Assembly (NCBI GenBank): GCA_018241505.1
Contig: JAFEDS010000001.1
Coordinates: forward strand, 78,592-142,591
Direction of reading: 5' to 3'
Length of the DNA stretch: 64,000 nucleotides
Origin: Pseudomonadota bacterium
GTDB lineage: Bacteria; Pseudomonadota; Gammaproteobacteria; Steroidobacterales; Steroidobacteraceae
The notes below the pieces were generated by a model that saw only the letters and a program-made list of their open reading frames with translations, was not told the DNA's origin and made no database searches. Below, piece by piece: positions 15,172 to 23,665 of this stretch; within the stretch, counting starts at the first letter, position 1; each line of letters starts with the position of its first letter. The translations under genes and the position numbers were made by a program.

Positions 15172-16562
15172 GCGTTCCACTCTGCCACTTTCGTGCGCGC
15201 GTCAGCGAGTATCCGGTCCAGCCGTCCGCGATCAAACACAACACCGCGCAGGACCACCAGGCGAATCTGGCGCGTGGCGTTGATGTCGGCGAGTGGATTG
15301 GCATCGAGTAGAACCAGGTCCGCCGCCTTGCCGGCTTCGATGCCGCCATACCGATCGAGCTTTCCAAACCATTCCGGTCCCGCGCGAGTAGCCGACGCGA
15401 GCGCCTGGGGCGGCGTCAGTCCCTGCTTCACGTACAGCGCCAGCTCATCGTGCAGCCCGAGCGCCGGATAGTTGAATGAGTTCAGAAAGCCTGCGTCTGT
15501 GCCCGCCATGATGGTCACGCCGGCTTGCTGCAATAGAGGTAGTACGGCGGCGGCTCGTTCGTATTGCTCATGCCGTTGCCGGATCGCGTCGGCACTGGCC
15601 TTCGCGGCACGCTCTATGCGCCAATCGTAGGTCTTGCGAAGCTTCGGACCGATGTAAGCAAGCCCGGGATCGTGGTCGTGATTGTCTCGGTCGAGCCACG
15701 CCAAGATGCGCTCCCCATTGAGTGTCGGCGTGACGAAGACACCCCGGGAAGCGAAATTGCGGTACGCCTTCATGGCCGTGTCGCGATCGAAGCCCTCATT
15801 CAAGCGCCGGTACGCCGCGGCGCGATCGATGCGCCCGGCGGCAAAATCCGCGGCAATCGCCGCCTCATTCTTCACGCCAGCCTTGAACGCGTAGTCAATG
15901 TGTTCGATTGAATTGAGTCCGGCGTCGACAGCCTGTTCAACCGTCAACTGCATGGGAATGTGCCCGGAGGTTTTCAGACCGGCGGCATGCGCTGTGCGTA
16001 CGGCGTACAGAAACAACTCCGGTTTCAGTGTGCTGTCCGTGATTTTCACGAAGTCGACCCGCAGGGACTTCAGTTTCGCAATGGCCGCGTCGACGTCGGC
16101 TTCGGACCCGGTTTCGAGCGTACCTTTCCAGACCGGTGCGATCCCCTCGATCTTGGGTCCCGAGCTCAACAGTGTCGGACCCAACAGCGTGCCGCGCGCA
16201 ATATCTTCACGCCAATTCAACACGTCGTAAGGAATGTCTCCGGCACAGTCGCGGACGGTCGTGATGCCAAAGGCGACGTAGAGGGGCAGGAGTGCCTGAT
16301 TTTCCTCAATGACTTCCGGGCCGCCACCGAAATGGACGTGCATGTCCCACAGACCGGGAATGAGATACTTGCCATGTGCCTGCGTCGTCTGCCGGGCGCG
16401 CCAGGCCGCGGCAATGTCACGGTCGTTTCCAACTGCGACAATTGTGTCCCCGAGGGTCGCGACGGCCTGATCGGCAATGAGGTGCGCAGATCCGACGTCG
16501 ACGATGGTAGCGTGGCGGATCAGCAAGTCCGCCTCTTGTGGGGCGGCGTATAGCGGCGTCAC
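15045..16562 (-). CDS. Exported metal-dependent amidohydrolase (imidazolonepropionase-like)
   Basis: At least 505 residues. Seen: metal-binding DMHVHFGG (about 94-101), carboxylate/His ligands in KTSGHIP and SIEHIDYAF, AGTDAGF (about 357-363), and the terminal GKAADLVLLDANPL hallmark of amidohydrolases. The only canonical start is GTG at 16562, but in-frame upstream codons encode a good signal peptide core (ILAALLALSWVTPLYA) with no ATG, GTG or TTG before a stop. A CTG at 16637 would give 25 more residues and overlap the upstream stop as CTGA, so a non-standard coupled start is likely. The last 40 residues are low-complexity and overlap merR, suggesting stop-codon loss. Confidence 0.8.
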   Translation of the reverse strand: MTPLYAAPQEADLLIRHATIVDVGSAHLIADQAVATLGDTIVAVGNDRDIAAAWRARQTTQAHGKYLIPGLWDMHVHFGGGPEVIEENQALLPLYVAFGITTVRDCAGDIPYDVLNWREDIARGTLLGPTLLSSGPKIEGIAPVWKGTLETGSEADVDAAIAKLKSLRVDFVKITDSTLKPELFLYAVRTAHAAGLKTSGHIPMQLTVEQAVDAGLNSIEHIDYAFKAGVKNEAAIAADFAAGRIDRAAAYRRLNEGFDRDTAMKAYRNFASRGVFVTPTLNGERILAWLDRDNHDHDPGLAYIGPKLRKTYDWRIERAAKASADAIRQRHEQYERAAAVLPLLQQAGVTIMAGTDAGFLNSFNYPALGLHDELALYVKQGLTPPQALASATRAGPEWFGKLDRYGGIEAGKAADLVLLDANPLADINATRQIRLVVLRGVVFDRGRLDRILADARTKVAEWNAHSNAARIGQRPSVPSAHSLASRSSASRARSSSVILLPNTRS

Positions 16563-16633
16563 CCACGACAGGGCGAGCAGGGCAGCAAGGATGCCTCGCG
16601 GCGAAGCGAACCGGCGTGTCGTGTGTTTGGCGG

Positions 16634-17110
16634 TCAGTGCGAGCTGCCGGGGAACAAACGACAGTAGATGCAGTGCGTTTCCGGTGAATCCTCAATCCAG
16701 ACGTGCTGAATCCAGTACTTGCCGCTGTGCTTAGAGGCAGCGTGCTCCCAGCCCTGTTTTGCCAGATCGTGGGCAACTACGTCCGCCGGATGAGCCTCGT
16801 GGAGAATCTCGGTGGCCCGTTCGGTCTCGATCTGGCCACGCGGTTGCACGGTTACGGTGGTTGCTCCGTTATCTATCTTCTGGGCCAGCATTTCAGGGTA
16901 ATGCTCCTCGCCCTTGTTTCGCAGCAGGGTGCGGAAGTACTGCACGCACTTGTCGTGCATCGAGTGGCCGGGCTGGGTGGCGACCCGACCCAACTCACCG
17001 GGGGCGGTGAGCTCGACGCGATCGGTGGGAAAACCGTCTCGAACGAGACTCGCGCGGACGCGATCCGCGGTCTCGAAGTCGTTGAAAACCGCGAGTATGA
17101 GAGCACTCAT
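16634..17110 (-). CDS. Small protein with stress-protein-like ferredoxin-fold N-terminus
   Basis: 158 residues from the ATG with a GGAGG RBS; the longer frame is not needed. The N-terminus MSALILAVFNDFETADRVRASLV resembles the general-stress 17M-like fold in which a short beta-alpha-beta unit reads out paired-residue differences. The rest (QYFRTLLRNKGEEHYPEMLAQKIDNGATTVTVQPRG, then several His/Cys residues near WIEDSPETHCIYC) is not recognised. It immediately precedes the amidohydrolase and the two may be translated together. Function unknown. Confidence 0.65.
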   Translation of the reverse strand: MSALILAVFNDFETADRVRASLVRDGFPTDRVELTAPGELGRVATQPGHSMHDKCVQYFRTLLRNKGEEHYPEMLAQKIDNGATTVTVQPRGQIETERATEILHEAHPADVVAHDLAKQGWEHAASKHSGKYWIQHVWIEDSPETHCIYCRLFPGSSH

Positions 17111-17449
17111 GGCTCCCTCCTGAGGGTTGACAAATCGAGCAGTACCTCGTATTTCGATTCTACTCCTAGCGTGCGGAAATGCCATGGGCATATTGCAGCG
17201 CGGTACCCCCCCTGGCCGCCCATTGTTGATATCAGGCCGCGCGGGATTCAACACAACACGGGCGCTAGCTGCGCCGCAGCACCGCGATTTGCCTCACACT
17301 CTGCGACGTCAGTGCTTTGCATAACTGCGCGCACACGGCACTCTCGATTGAGCGATTGCAGCGTTCCCCGGCAACAGGGATCGCTGCTGCTTCGGGTCAT
17401 TTGGTTCGAGTGATCGCACACATCGCCACACGGGGGCAGGCAAATCAGA
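17111..17449. other. Intergenic leader region before the receptor-kinase operon
   Basis: About 340 bases separating divergent genes. It should hold the promoter of the four-gene operon. Seen: an imperfect 11-bp inverted repeat at 17358-17387. No cobalamin-riboswitch-like box or Fur-like dyad was found by eye. Confidence 0.5.
17358..17387 (+). other. Hairpin in the receptor operon leader
   Basis: GCAGCGTTCCC (17358-17368) pairs with GGGATCGCTGC (17377-17387), ten of eleven pairs, around an 8-base loop, 60 bases before the receptor start. No T-run. Confidence 0.4.
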
Positions 17450-19435
17450 ATGAACGGGCGCTGTGTCCACACCCCCTTGCGGTCAGCCGTCGCGGTCCTG
17501 GTCCTATCCATCCTCAGCCCGATCGCCGCGGCCGATGCGGATTCCACGGGCGAGCTGAAGCAATTGAGCCTGGAGCAGCTCATGGACGTCCAGGTCACCT
17601 CCGTCGCACGGCACTCCGAATCGATCCTCCAAGCAGCCGCCTCCGTGCAGGTCATCACCCGCGATGAGATCCGCCGCTCAGGCGCGACCAGCCTCGCCGA
17701 AGCGCTGCGCCTGGCGGACAACCTGCAAGTGGCCCAGAAGAACGCCCACGACTGGGGAATCAGCGCGCGCGGCTTCAACTCGGCGCTCGCCAACAAACTC
17801 CTCGTCATGATAGATGGCCGCACTGTCTACACGCCGCTGTTTTCCGGCGTGTTCTGGAATGACCAGGACTATCTGCTGGAGGACATCGATCGCATCGAAG
17901 TCATCAGCGGGCCCGGCGGGACGCTTTGGGGCGCCAACGCCGTCAACGGCGTCATCAACATCATCACCCGCAGCGCCGCGGATACCCAGGGTTTGTTTGC
18001 GGAGGCCGGCGGTGGCAATCAATTGAAGGCACTGGCCGCGGCCCGCTATGGCGGCAGCTTCGGATCGGGGACGAGCTATCGACTCTATGGGAAGTATTTC
18101 GATAGGAATGATGAGGTCTATCCCAACGACCAATCCGCCGGCGACGGCTGGCACCAGGCACAGACGGGATTTCGCATCGACTCGAGAGCCTCTGAGCACG
18201 ACAGTGTGAGCCTGCATGGCGACTTCTATCAGGGCCATGCGGGTATCGATACCGGGGGCACGGCCCAAACAGCGGGCGGCAATGTCCTGGGGCGTTGGAC
18301 CCACACGATATCGGATGAGTCCGATCTGAACCTGCAGACCTACTACGACAAAACCCATCTCATTGACCCGATTCCGCGGGCCGTCTTGAACGGTGTCGTC
18401 CTCGCCCCGGCGGGACGCTTGCATGATGACCTCACCACCTACGACATCGATCTGCAGCATCGTTTTGCGCTGGGCGGCCGTAACAGCATTGTCTGGGGTT
18501 TCGGCTACCGCTATACCCATGATGTCGTCGTGAACGCGCCCGGCCTCGGCTTCCTGCCGTCGCCCCTGGATCAAAGTCTGTTCAGCGCTTTCGTGCAGGA
18601 TGAGATGGCCATCCGGTCCGACCTGTCGCTCATTCTCGGCTCCAAGATCGAGCACAACGACTACACCGGCTTTGAATACGAACCCAACCTCCGGCTGCGG
18701 TGGAGCCTGGCCCCGGATCAGGCGTTGTGGTCGGCCATTTCGCGTGCGGCCCGCACTCCTTCGCGAATCGATCGAGACCTTGCGGAGCCCGCGCCTCCCT
18801 ATTTCACAGTCCTGAAAGGAGGCAGTGACTACGGCTCTGAGTACGTCACGGCTTACGAGCTGGGCTACAAGGGACGTATTTCACCGAGCACGACCGCATC
18901 GGTAACCGTGTTTCGCAACGATTATCGCGACGTGCGCAGCACGAGCTTCACGCCGGGAACCATCATTCCCATCTTCTTTGCCAACAATCTCGCGGGCCAT
19001 ACCGAAGGCCTCGAAGTCGCCGCGGATCAGCGGTTGCTGGAGAACTGGTCCCTGCATGCCGGCTATGACTATCTGCACGAGAGTTTGCACGTTCGCCCCG
19101 GGCAGTTCGACCTCAACAACGCGCTCAACGAAACCGCCGACCCAAGACAGCGCTTCTCGGTTCGGTCCTCGTTGGATCTGCCGGCCCGGGTGCAGTGGGA
19201 TGCCACCGTTCGATGGGTGGACTCGCTGCCTATGAACAGCGGCGCCCTCGTCGGCACAGTGCCCGCCTTTTTCGAGCTCGACATGCGGCTCGGCTGGACC
19301 CTGTTGCCGGGTCTCGAGGTGTCTGTGTCGGGACAGAATCTGCTGCACGACCGCCACCCGGAATACGGCTTCCCGGGTCCGGCCCGCGTCGAGATCGAGC
19401 GCAGTGTCTATGGAAAGATTGCATGGCGCAGGTGA
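17450..19435 (+). CDS. TonB-dependent outer-membrane receptor, first gene of a signalling operon
   Basis: 661 residues with a Sec signal peptide (RSAVAVLVLSILSPIAAADA). No STN signalling domain. Plug domain about residues 45-165: SLEQLMDVQVTSVARHSE, PASVQVITRDEIRRSGATSLAEALRL-type segment, LVMIDGRTVYTPLFSGVFW, DIDRIEVISGPGGTLWGANAVNGVINIITR. The remainder is a 22-strand barrel ending LLHDRHPEYGFPGPARVEIERSVYGKIAWRR with a terminal aromatic-basic strand. It closely resembles receptors that precede YfiR and kinase genes. Its stop overlaps the yfiR-like gene by 13 bases. Ligand unknown; it may act as ligand sensor rather than nutrient porter. Confidence 0.9.
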   Translation: MNGRCVHTPLRSAVAVLVLSILSPIAAADADSTGELKQLSLEQLMDVQVTSVARHSESILQAAASVQVITRDEIRRSGATSLAEALRLADNLQVAQKNAHDWGISARGFNSALANKLLVMIDGRTVYTPLFSGVFWNDQDYLLEDIDRIEVISGPGGTLWGANAVNGVINIITRSAADTQGLFAEAGGGNQLKALAAARYGGSFGSGTSYRLYGKYFDRNDEVYPNDQSAGDGWHQAQTGFRIDSRASEHDSVSLHGDFYQGHAGIDTGGTAQTAGGNVLGRWTHTISDESDLNLQTYYDKTHLIDPIPRAVLNGVVLAPAGRLHDDLTTYDIDLQHRFALGGRNSIVWGFGYRYTHDVVVNAPGLGFLPSPLDQSLFSAFVQDEMAIRSDLSLILGSKIEHNDYTGFEYEPNLRLRWSLAPDQALWSAISRAARTPSRIDRDLAEPAPPYFTVLKGGSDYGSEYVTAYELGYKGRISPSTTASVTVFRNDYRDVRSTSFTPGTIIPIFFANNLAGHTEGLEVAADQRLLENWSLHAGYDYLHESLHVRPGQFDLNNALNETADPRQRFSVRSSLDLPARVQWDATVRWVDSLPMNSGALVGTVPAFFELDMRLGWTLLPGLEVSVSGQNLLHDRHPEYGFPGPARVEIERSVYGKIAWRR

Positions 19436-19971
19436 AGCGGGCATGGTGTGTGGCCCTGTGCCTGCTGTGGGTTGTAGGGTTGGCGGTCGGGGCCGTCGCG
19501 CCTGGTGAATACCGCGTCAAAGCGGTCTTCCTGTTCAACTTCGCCCAGTTTGTCGACTGGCCCGCGGATGCCTTCACGGATGCGGCCCAACCCTTTGTCA
19601 TCGGCGTTCTCGGCAAGGATCCCTTTGGTCCCGAGCTCGATGCCGTGGTGCGCGGTGAAAAGGTGTCGCAACGGCCGCTGGTGGTCGAGCGTTACTACAA
19701 CATCGCGGACCTCCATAGCTGCAACATCCTGTACATCGCGCGCAGCGAGATGGGACACCTTCCGCAGATACTCGCGGCCCTCAAGGGACGCAGTATCCTG
19801 ACGGTAAGCGATGCCGACGGCGACGATCAGACGGGTGTCATGATCAGGCTGGTCAACCGAAGCAACCGGGTCGGGCTGCAGATCGATGTGGGCGCGGCCA
19901 AGGCCGGTCACCTGACCATCAGCTCCAAATTGTTGCGTCCTGCCGAAATCGTCGGCAGCCCGGAGGGCTAG
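19423..19971 (+). CDS. YfiR-family periplasmic signalling protein
   Basis: 182 residues with a signal peptide (VALCLLWVVGLAVGAVA). The mature start EYRVKAVFLFNFAQFVDWPADAF is the YfiR/DUF4154 signature, followed by FVIGVLGKDPFG, LVVERYYNIADLHSCNILYIA and SILTVSDADG. In Pseudomonas YfiR is a periplasmic repressor of an inner-membrane diguanylate cyclase. Here the partner is instead the hybrid histidine kinase directly downstream (1 base between stop and ATG), so it probably conveys a periplasmic signal to that kinase. Overlap with the receptor gene indicates translational coupling. Confidence 0.88.
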   Translation: MAQVKRAWCVALCLLWVVGLAVGAVAPGEYRVKAVFLFNFAQFVDWPADAFTDAAQPFVIGVLGKDPFGPELDAVVRGEKVSQRPLVVERYYNIADLHSCNILYIARSEMGHLPQILAALKGRSILTVSDADGDDQTGVMIRLVNRSNRVGLQIDVGAAKAGHLTISSKLLRPAEIVGSPEG

Positions 19972-19972
19972 C

Positions 19973-22417
19973 ATGCCGACAACACCCATCCGGCGAAAGA
20001 TCATGACCGCGCTGCTGCTGACGAGCGGTGTCGTCATGTTGTTCACTTCGTCCGCTTTCTGTGTCTACGACTTCCTGACTTATCGCCAGCAGACTCTGCA
20101 CAACCTGGCCACACTCGGCGATGCCATCGCTGCCAACAGCACCGCGGCCCTGGCATTTCAGAACCCGGACGACGCGCGGGAAGTCCTGTCCGCGTTGCAT
20201 GCGGAAAGTCACATTGTCGATGCCACCTTGTTCACTTCGGACGGCAGGCCTTTCGCCTCGTACCCAGCCAAGCGCCCGGCTGTGCCGGTGGCAACCCCGC
20301 CGCCGGATGGCTACCGCTTCGAGGGCGGATACCTCATCGGGGTCCAGCCGGTGGTGCAGGGCGAACGCCGGATGGGGAGTTTGTACCTGAAGTCCGACCT
20401 GAATGCGGTGAACCAACGGTTGCGCAGCTTTGTGCTCATTGCCGCGCTCGTCATGGTGTTGACGTGCGCCGCCGCCTATCTGCTGGCCACCCGCCTGCAA
20501 AGACAGATATCCGAACCCATCCTGGCGCTTGCCAGGAGCGTGGCGGATGTGTCCAGTCGCCGGGATTACACGCTGCAGGTCCAGCGGCCCCACGGCTACG
20601 AGCTCGGTGTGTTGGCCGATTCCTTCAACAACCTGTTGGTGCAGGTCGAGGCGGCGCGCGCGCGCCTGCAGAGCCAGCTCGGTCGCCTGGACCTGTTGCA
20701 TCGGATCACGCGCGCGATCGGCGAGCGCCAGGACCTCCCCAGCATTTTCCAGGTCCTTCTGGGTTACCTGGAACAGGAGCTGCCGATCGATTTCGGCTGT
20801 ATTGCACTGTGCGATCCCGCGGATGGGGAGGCCGTCCGCATCGCAACCATCGGTAATCGCAGCCGACTCCTGGCGCAAAGCATCGGGATTGATGTGGAGC
20901 CGCAGGTGCCGGTAGGCCAGAATGGCCTGGCCCGTTGCGTCGCCGGTGAGCTGGTCTACGAGCCGGATGTAGCCGCCGTTGACTTTCCATTCCCGCAACG
21001 CTTCCGCCGGGCCGGCATTCTTTCCCTGGTGCTGGCTCCCGTGCTCGTGCAGAAGCGCGTGTTCGGCGTTCTCATGGTGGGCCGCCGGCCGGCTGACGCG
21101 TTCAACAGCACGGACTGCGAATTTCTGCGGCATCTGAGCGAACATGTCGCCCTGGCGTCGCACCAGGCTCAGCTCTACGGCGCCCTGCAACAAGCTTATG
21201 ATGAAGTACGTCAGTCACAGCAAGCCGTACTCCAACAGGAGCGCCTGCGCGCCTTGGGCCAGATGGCCAGTGGGATCGCTCATGATATCAACAACGCCAT
21301 TTCGCCGATCGCGCTCTACACCGAATCGCTGCTGGAGCGTGAACCGGGACTGAGCGACCGCACTCGCACCTGCCTCGTTACCATCCAGAGAGCGATCGAA
21401 GACGTGGCCGAAACCGTCTCGCGCATGCGCGAGTTCTACCGGGTACGCGCGCCGGAAATGAACCTGACGCGGGTCAGCCTGAATCGCCTCATCGAACAAG
21501 TGATCGAACTGACACGCGCGCGTTGGAGCGACTTGCCGATGCAAAGGGGTGTGGTCATCACGTTGCAACCCAACCTGGCACCCGACCTGCCCGACATCAT
21601 GGGCTCGGAAACCGAAATCCGCGACGCACTGACCAACCTCGTCTTCAATGCGGTCGATGCCATGCCGGAAGGGGGCACCCTCGTGTTACGTACACGGTTC
21701 GATCAGCGGGATGTTGATCTCCAGGACGAGCATGCGCCCGCCGTCCACGTGGAGGTTTCCGATACCGGCGTCGGCATGGATGAGGAGACACGGCGCCGTT
21801 GTCTCGAGCCTTTCTACACAACGAAGGGCGAACGGGGCACCGGTCTGGGTCTTGCAATGGTGTACGGCATGATCCAGCGTCACAGTGCCGATCTCAATAT
21901 TGACAGCGCCGCAGGCAAGGGCACGACCGTGCGCTTGTCGTTCATCCCTGCGCAGACGACCCTGTTGACCGCGCAGCACGCGCCGGCCGGGCAGACAATC
22001 CAGCGCCTGCGACTCCTGTTGGTGGATGACGATCCGCTGCTGCTGAAGTCGGTCAAGGAGGTCCTCGATGCGGATGGCCATACCGTTGTCGCCGCCGATG
22101 GTGGTCAGAACGGGATTGAGTCTTTTCAGACCGCGCAGCGCAGCGGTCAACCGTTCTCATTGGTCATTACCGACCTGGGTATGCCTTATGTCGATGGCCG
22201 CAAGGTCGCAGCCGCCGTCAAGGCGGAATCGCCGCGCACGCCCGTGATTCTGTTGACAGGGTGGGGGCGGCGGCTGATCGCCGAGAATGACACGCCACCT
22301 CACGTCGATCGCATCCTCAGCAAACCGCCGAAGCTGGCCGCGCTGCGCGCCGCACTGGCCGAGCTCACTACCGATGCCGATTCGGTTCCGCCCACCGCAC
22401 GGGAGCAGATCTCATGA
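19973..22417 (+). CDS. Membrane hybrid sensor histidine kinase with CHASE8-like, HAMP, GAF and receiver domains
   Basis: 814 residues. TM1 about 11-33, periplasmic segment 34-150 (CHASE8-like, TLHNLATLGDAIAANSTAALAF), TM2 about 151-172, HAMP to about 230, GAF about 240-400, HisKA with phospho-acceptor His437 in GIAHDINNAISP, HATPase with N-box NLVFNAVDAM (about 556-564), DTGVGMD (598-603) and GTGLGLAMVYG (622-632). C-terminal receiver about 679-795: Asp685/686, phospho-acceptor Asp734 (TDLGMPYVDG), Thr762 and Lys784. It senses in the periplasm, probably via the YfiR-like protein, and autophosphorylates. Its last codons overlap the next gene in an ATGA junction. Confidence 0.9.
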   Translation: MPTTPIRRKIMTALLLTSGVVMLFTSSAFCVYDFLTYRQQTLHNLATLGDAIAANSTAALAFQNPDDAREVLSALHAESHIVDATLFTSDGRPFASYPAKRPAVPVATPPPDGYRFEGGYLIGVQPVVQGERRMGSLYLKSDLNAVNQRLRSFVLIAALVMVLTCAAAYLLATRLQRQISEPILALARSVADVSSRRDYTLQVQRPHGYELGVLADSFNNLLVQVEAARARLQSQLGRLDLLHRITRAIGERQDLPSIFQVLLGYLEQELPIDFGCIALCDPADGEAVRIATIGNRSRLLAQSIGIDVEPQVPVGQNGLARCVAGELVYEPDVAAVDFPFPQRFRRAGILSLVLAPVLVQKRVFGVLMVGRRPADAFNSTDCEFLRHLSEHVALASHQAQLYGALQQAYDEVRQSQQAVLQQERLRALGQMASGIAHDINNAISPIALYTESLLEREPGLSDRTRTCLVTIQRAIEDVAETVSRMREFYRVRAPEMNLTRVSLNRLIEQVIELTRARWSDLPMQRGVVITLQPNLAPDLPDIMGSETEIRDALTNLVFNAVDAMPEGGTLVLRTRFDQRDVDLQDEHAPAVHVEVSDTGVGMDEETRRRCLEPFYTTKGERGTGLGLAMVYGMIQRHSADLNIDSAAGKGTTVRLSFIPAQTTLLTAQHAPAGQTIQRLRLLLVDDDPLLLKSVKEVLDADGHTVVAADGGQNGIESFQTAQRSGQPFSLVITDLGMPYVDGRKVAAAVKAESPRTPVILLTGWGRRLIAENDTPPHVDRILSKPPKLAALRAALAELTTDADSVPPTAREQIS

Positions 22418-23526
22418 GCACCGCGACGATCGCAAGGCTCCTGATCGTGGACGATGAAGCCGCGCTCATGACCGCGCTGTGCAAGACGCTCGAGTTGGAA
22501 CAGTACGCCACAACCGGGTTTACCTCGGCCCGCGAGGCACTGGAGCATCTCAGGCACCACCGCTACGACGTCCTGCTCACTGACCTGATGATGCCGGAAA
22601 TGGACGGCATCACCTTCCTGCGCTCGGCCCAGGCGATCGATCCCAACCTGTCCGTGATCATGATGACAGGACATGGGACGATCGACACTGCCGTCAAATC
22701 TCTCCAGTCCGGTGCGTTGGATTACGTTCTCAAGCCCTTCCGGCTCGACAATCTGTTGTCCGTGATGACTAGGGCACTGGCCATGCGGCGCCTGCAGGTC
22801 GAGAACCGCGAGCTGCAACAGCGCATCCAGGAACGCAGCCGCGAGCTCGAAGCGAGCAACGCGGAGCTGGAATCATTTTCCTATTCGGTGTCGCATGACC
22901 TGCGCGCGCCGCTGCGGGCCATTGACGGCTTTGCCACGCTGTTCATGCACGAATACGGCAGCCAGGTTCCCCAGGATGGACTGGATTTGCTGGCCAATGT
23001 CGTTGCCGGCACCGCCCGCATGCAGCGCCTCATCGATGACTTGCTGCACCTGGCGCGCTTCAGCCGCCAGCCGCTCGACATGCATACCGTGTCGATGAAG
23101 GACCTCGTGCAGCGGGTGATGGCGACGCTTCAACACCAGTGGCCCGGCCGCGCCCGGCACGTCGAAATCGGCGAGCTGCCGGACTGCTGCGGCGATCAGT
23201 CCCTGCTGGAGCATGTGTTGACCAACGTTCTCTCCAATGCATTCAAGTTCACCGCTACGCGCGATCCGGCCCGGATCGAAATCGGGGCCTATGCGGAGGG
23301 TGCGGAACAGGTTTACTTTGTGCGCGACAACGGCGTGGGATTTGACATGAAGTATGCCGACAAATTGTTCGGCGCGTTCCAACGGCTGCACGCGGAATCC
23401 GACTTCCCCGGCACCGGCATCGGCCTGTCGATTGTCCGCCGCATCATCCTGCGCCATGGTGGCCGAGTCTCGGTGGAGAGTCGTTTGCAAGAGGGCACCA
23501 CACTGTATTTCAGCCTGCCTCGCTAG
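22414..23526 (+). CDS. Receiver-histidine kinase signalling protein (REC-HisKA-HATPase)
   Basis: 370 residues, cytoplasmic. Receiver about 8-120: DD13/14 region IVDDE, phospho-acceptor Asp57 in LTDLMMPEMDG, MMTGHG and Lys107 in YVLKPF. A linker coiled coil (RRLQVENRELQQRIQERSRE) leads to HisKA with His161 in SYSVSHDLRAPLRAI, then HATPase with DNGVGFD and GTGIGLSIVRRI (about 335). The order resembles phytochrome-associated kinases. It has no DNA-binding, cyclase or other output domain, so the relay must end in another protein. Fourth gene of the operon, coupled by a 4-base overlap to the hybrid kinase. No terminator hairpin seen after it. Confidence 0.9.
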   Translation: MSTATIARLLIVDDEAALMTALCKTLELEQYATTGFTSAREALEHLRHHRYDVLLTDLMMPEMDGITFLRSAQAIDPNLSVIMMTGHGTIDTAVKSLQSGALDYVLKPFRLDNLLSVMTRALAMRRLQVENRELQQRIQERSRELEASNAELESFSYSVSHDLRAPLRAIDGFATLFMHEYGSQVPQDGLDLLANVVAGTARMQRLIDDLLHLARFSRQPLDMHTVSMKDLVQRVMATLQHQWPGRARHVEIGELPDCCGDQSLLEHVLTNVLSNAFKFTATRDPARIEIGAYAEGAEQVYFVRDNGVGFDMKYADKLFGAFQRLHAESDFPGTGIGLSIVRRIILRHGGRVSVESRLQEGTTLYFSLPR

Positions 23527-23665
23527 TGGCTCGACCTGGAACGCGGCGACTGCTTTGCTCCCGTAGGTCCTAACCCAAGTTAGAATCGCGCGATCATTCG
23601 TTGTCAATCCCTGCCGGCATCTGCGATCCTTTCCGCCAGAACGGCGGCAAGCGGAAGCAACCAAA

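Noticed and set aside
17111-17449. Possible cobalamin or other riboswitch before the TonB receptor
   Set aside because: No conserved B12-box or other class signature could be read; only one imperfect hairpin.
17678-18655. 325-codon antisense frame in the first TonB receptor
   Set aside because: Shadow of the receptor's plug and barrel; no start context or motifs.
19919-21193. 424-codon antisense frame opposite the hybrid kinase
   Set aside because: The sense strand encodes recognisable HAMP, GAF and kinase motifs; the antisense translation is composition-driven.
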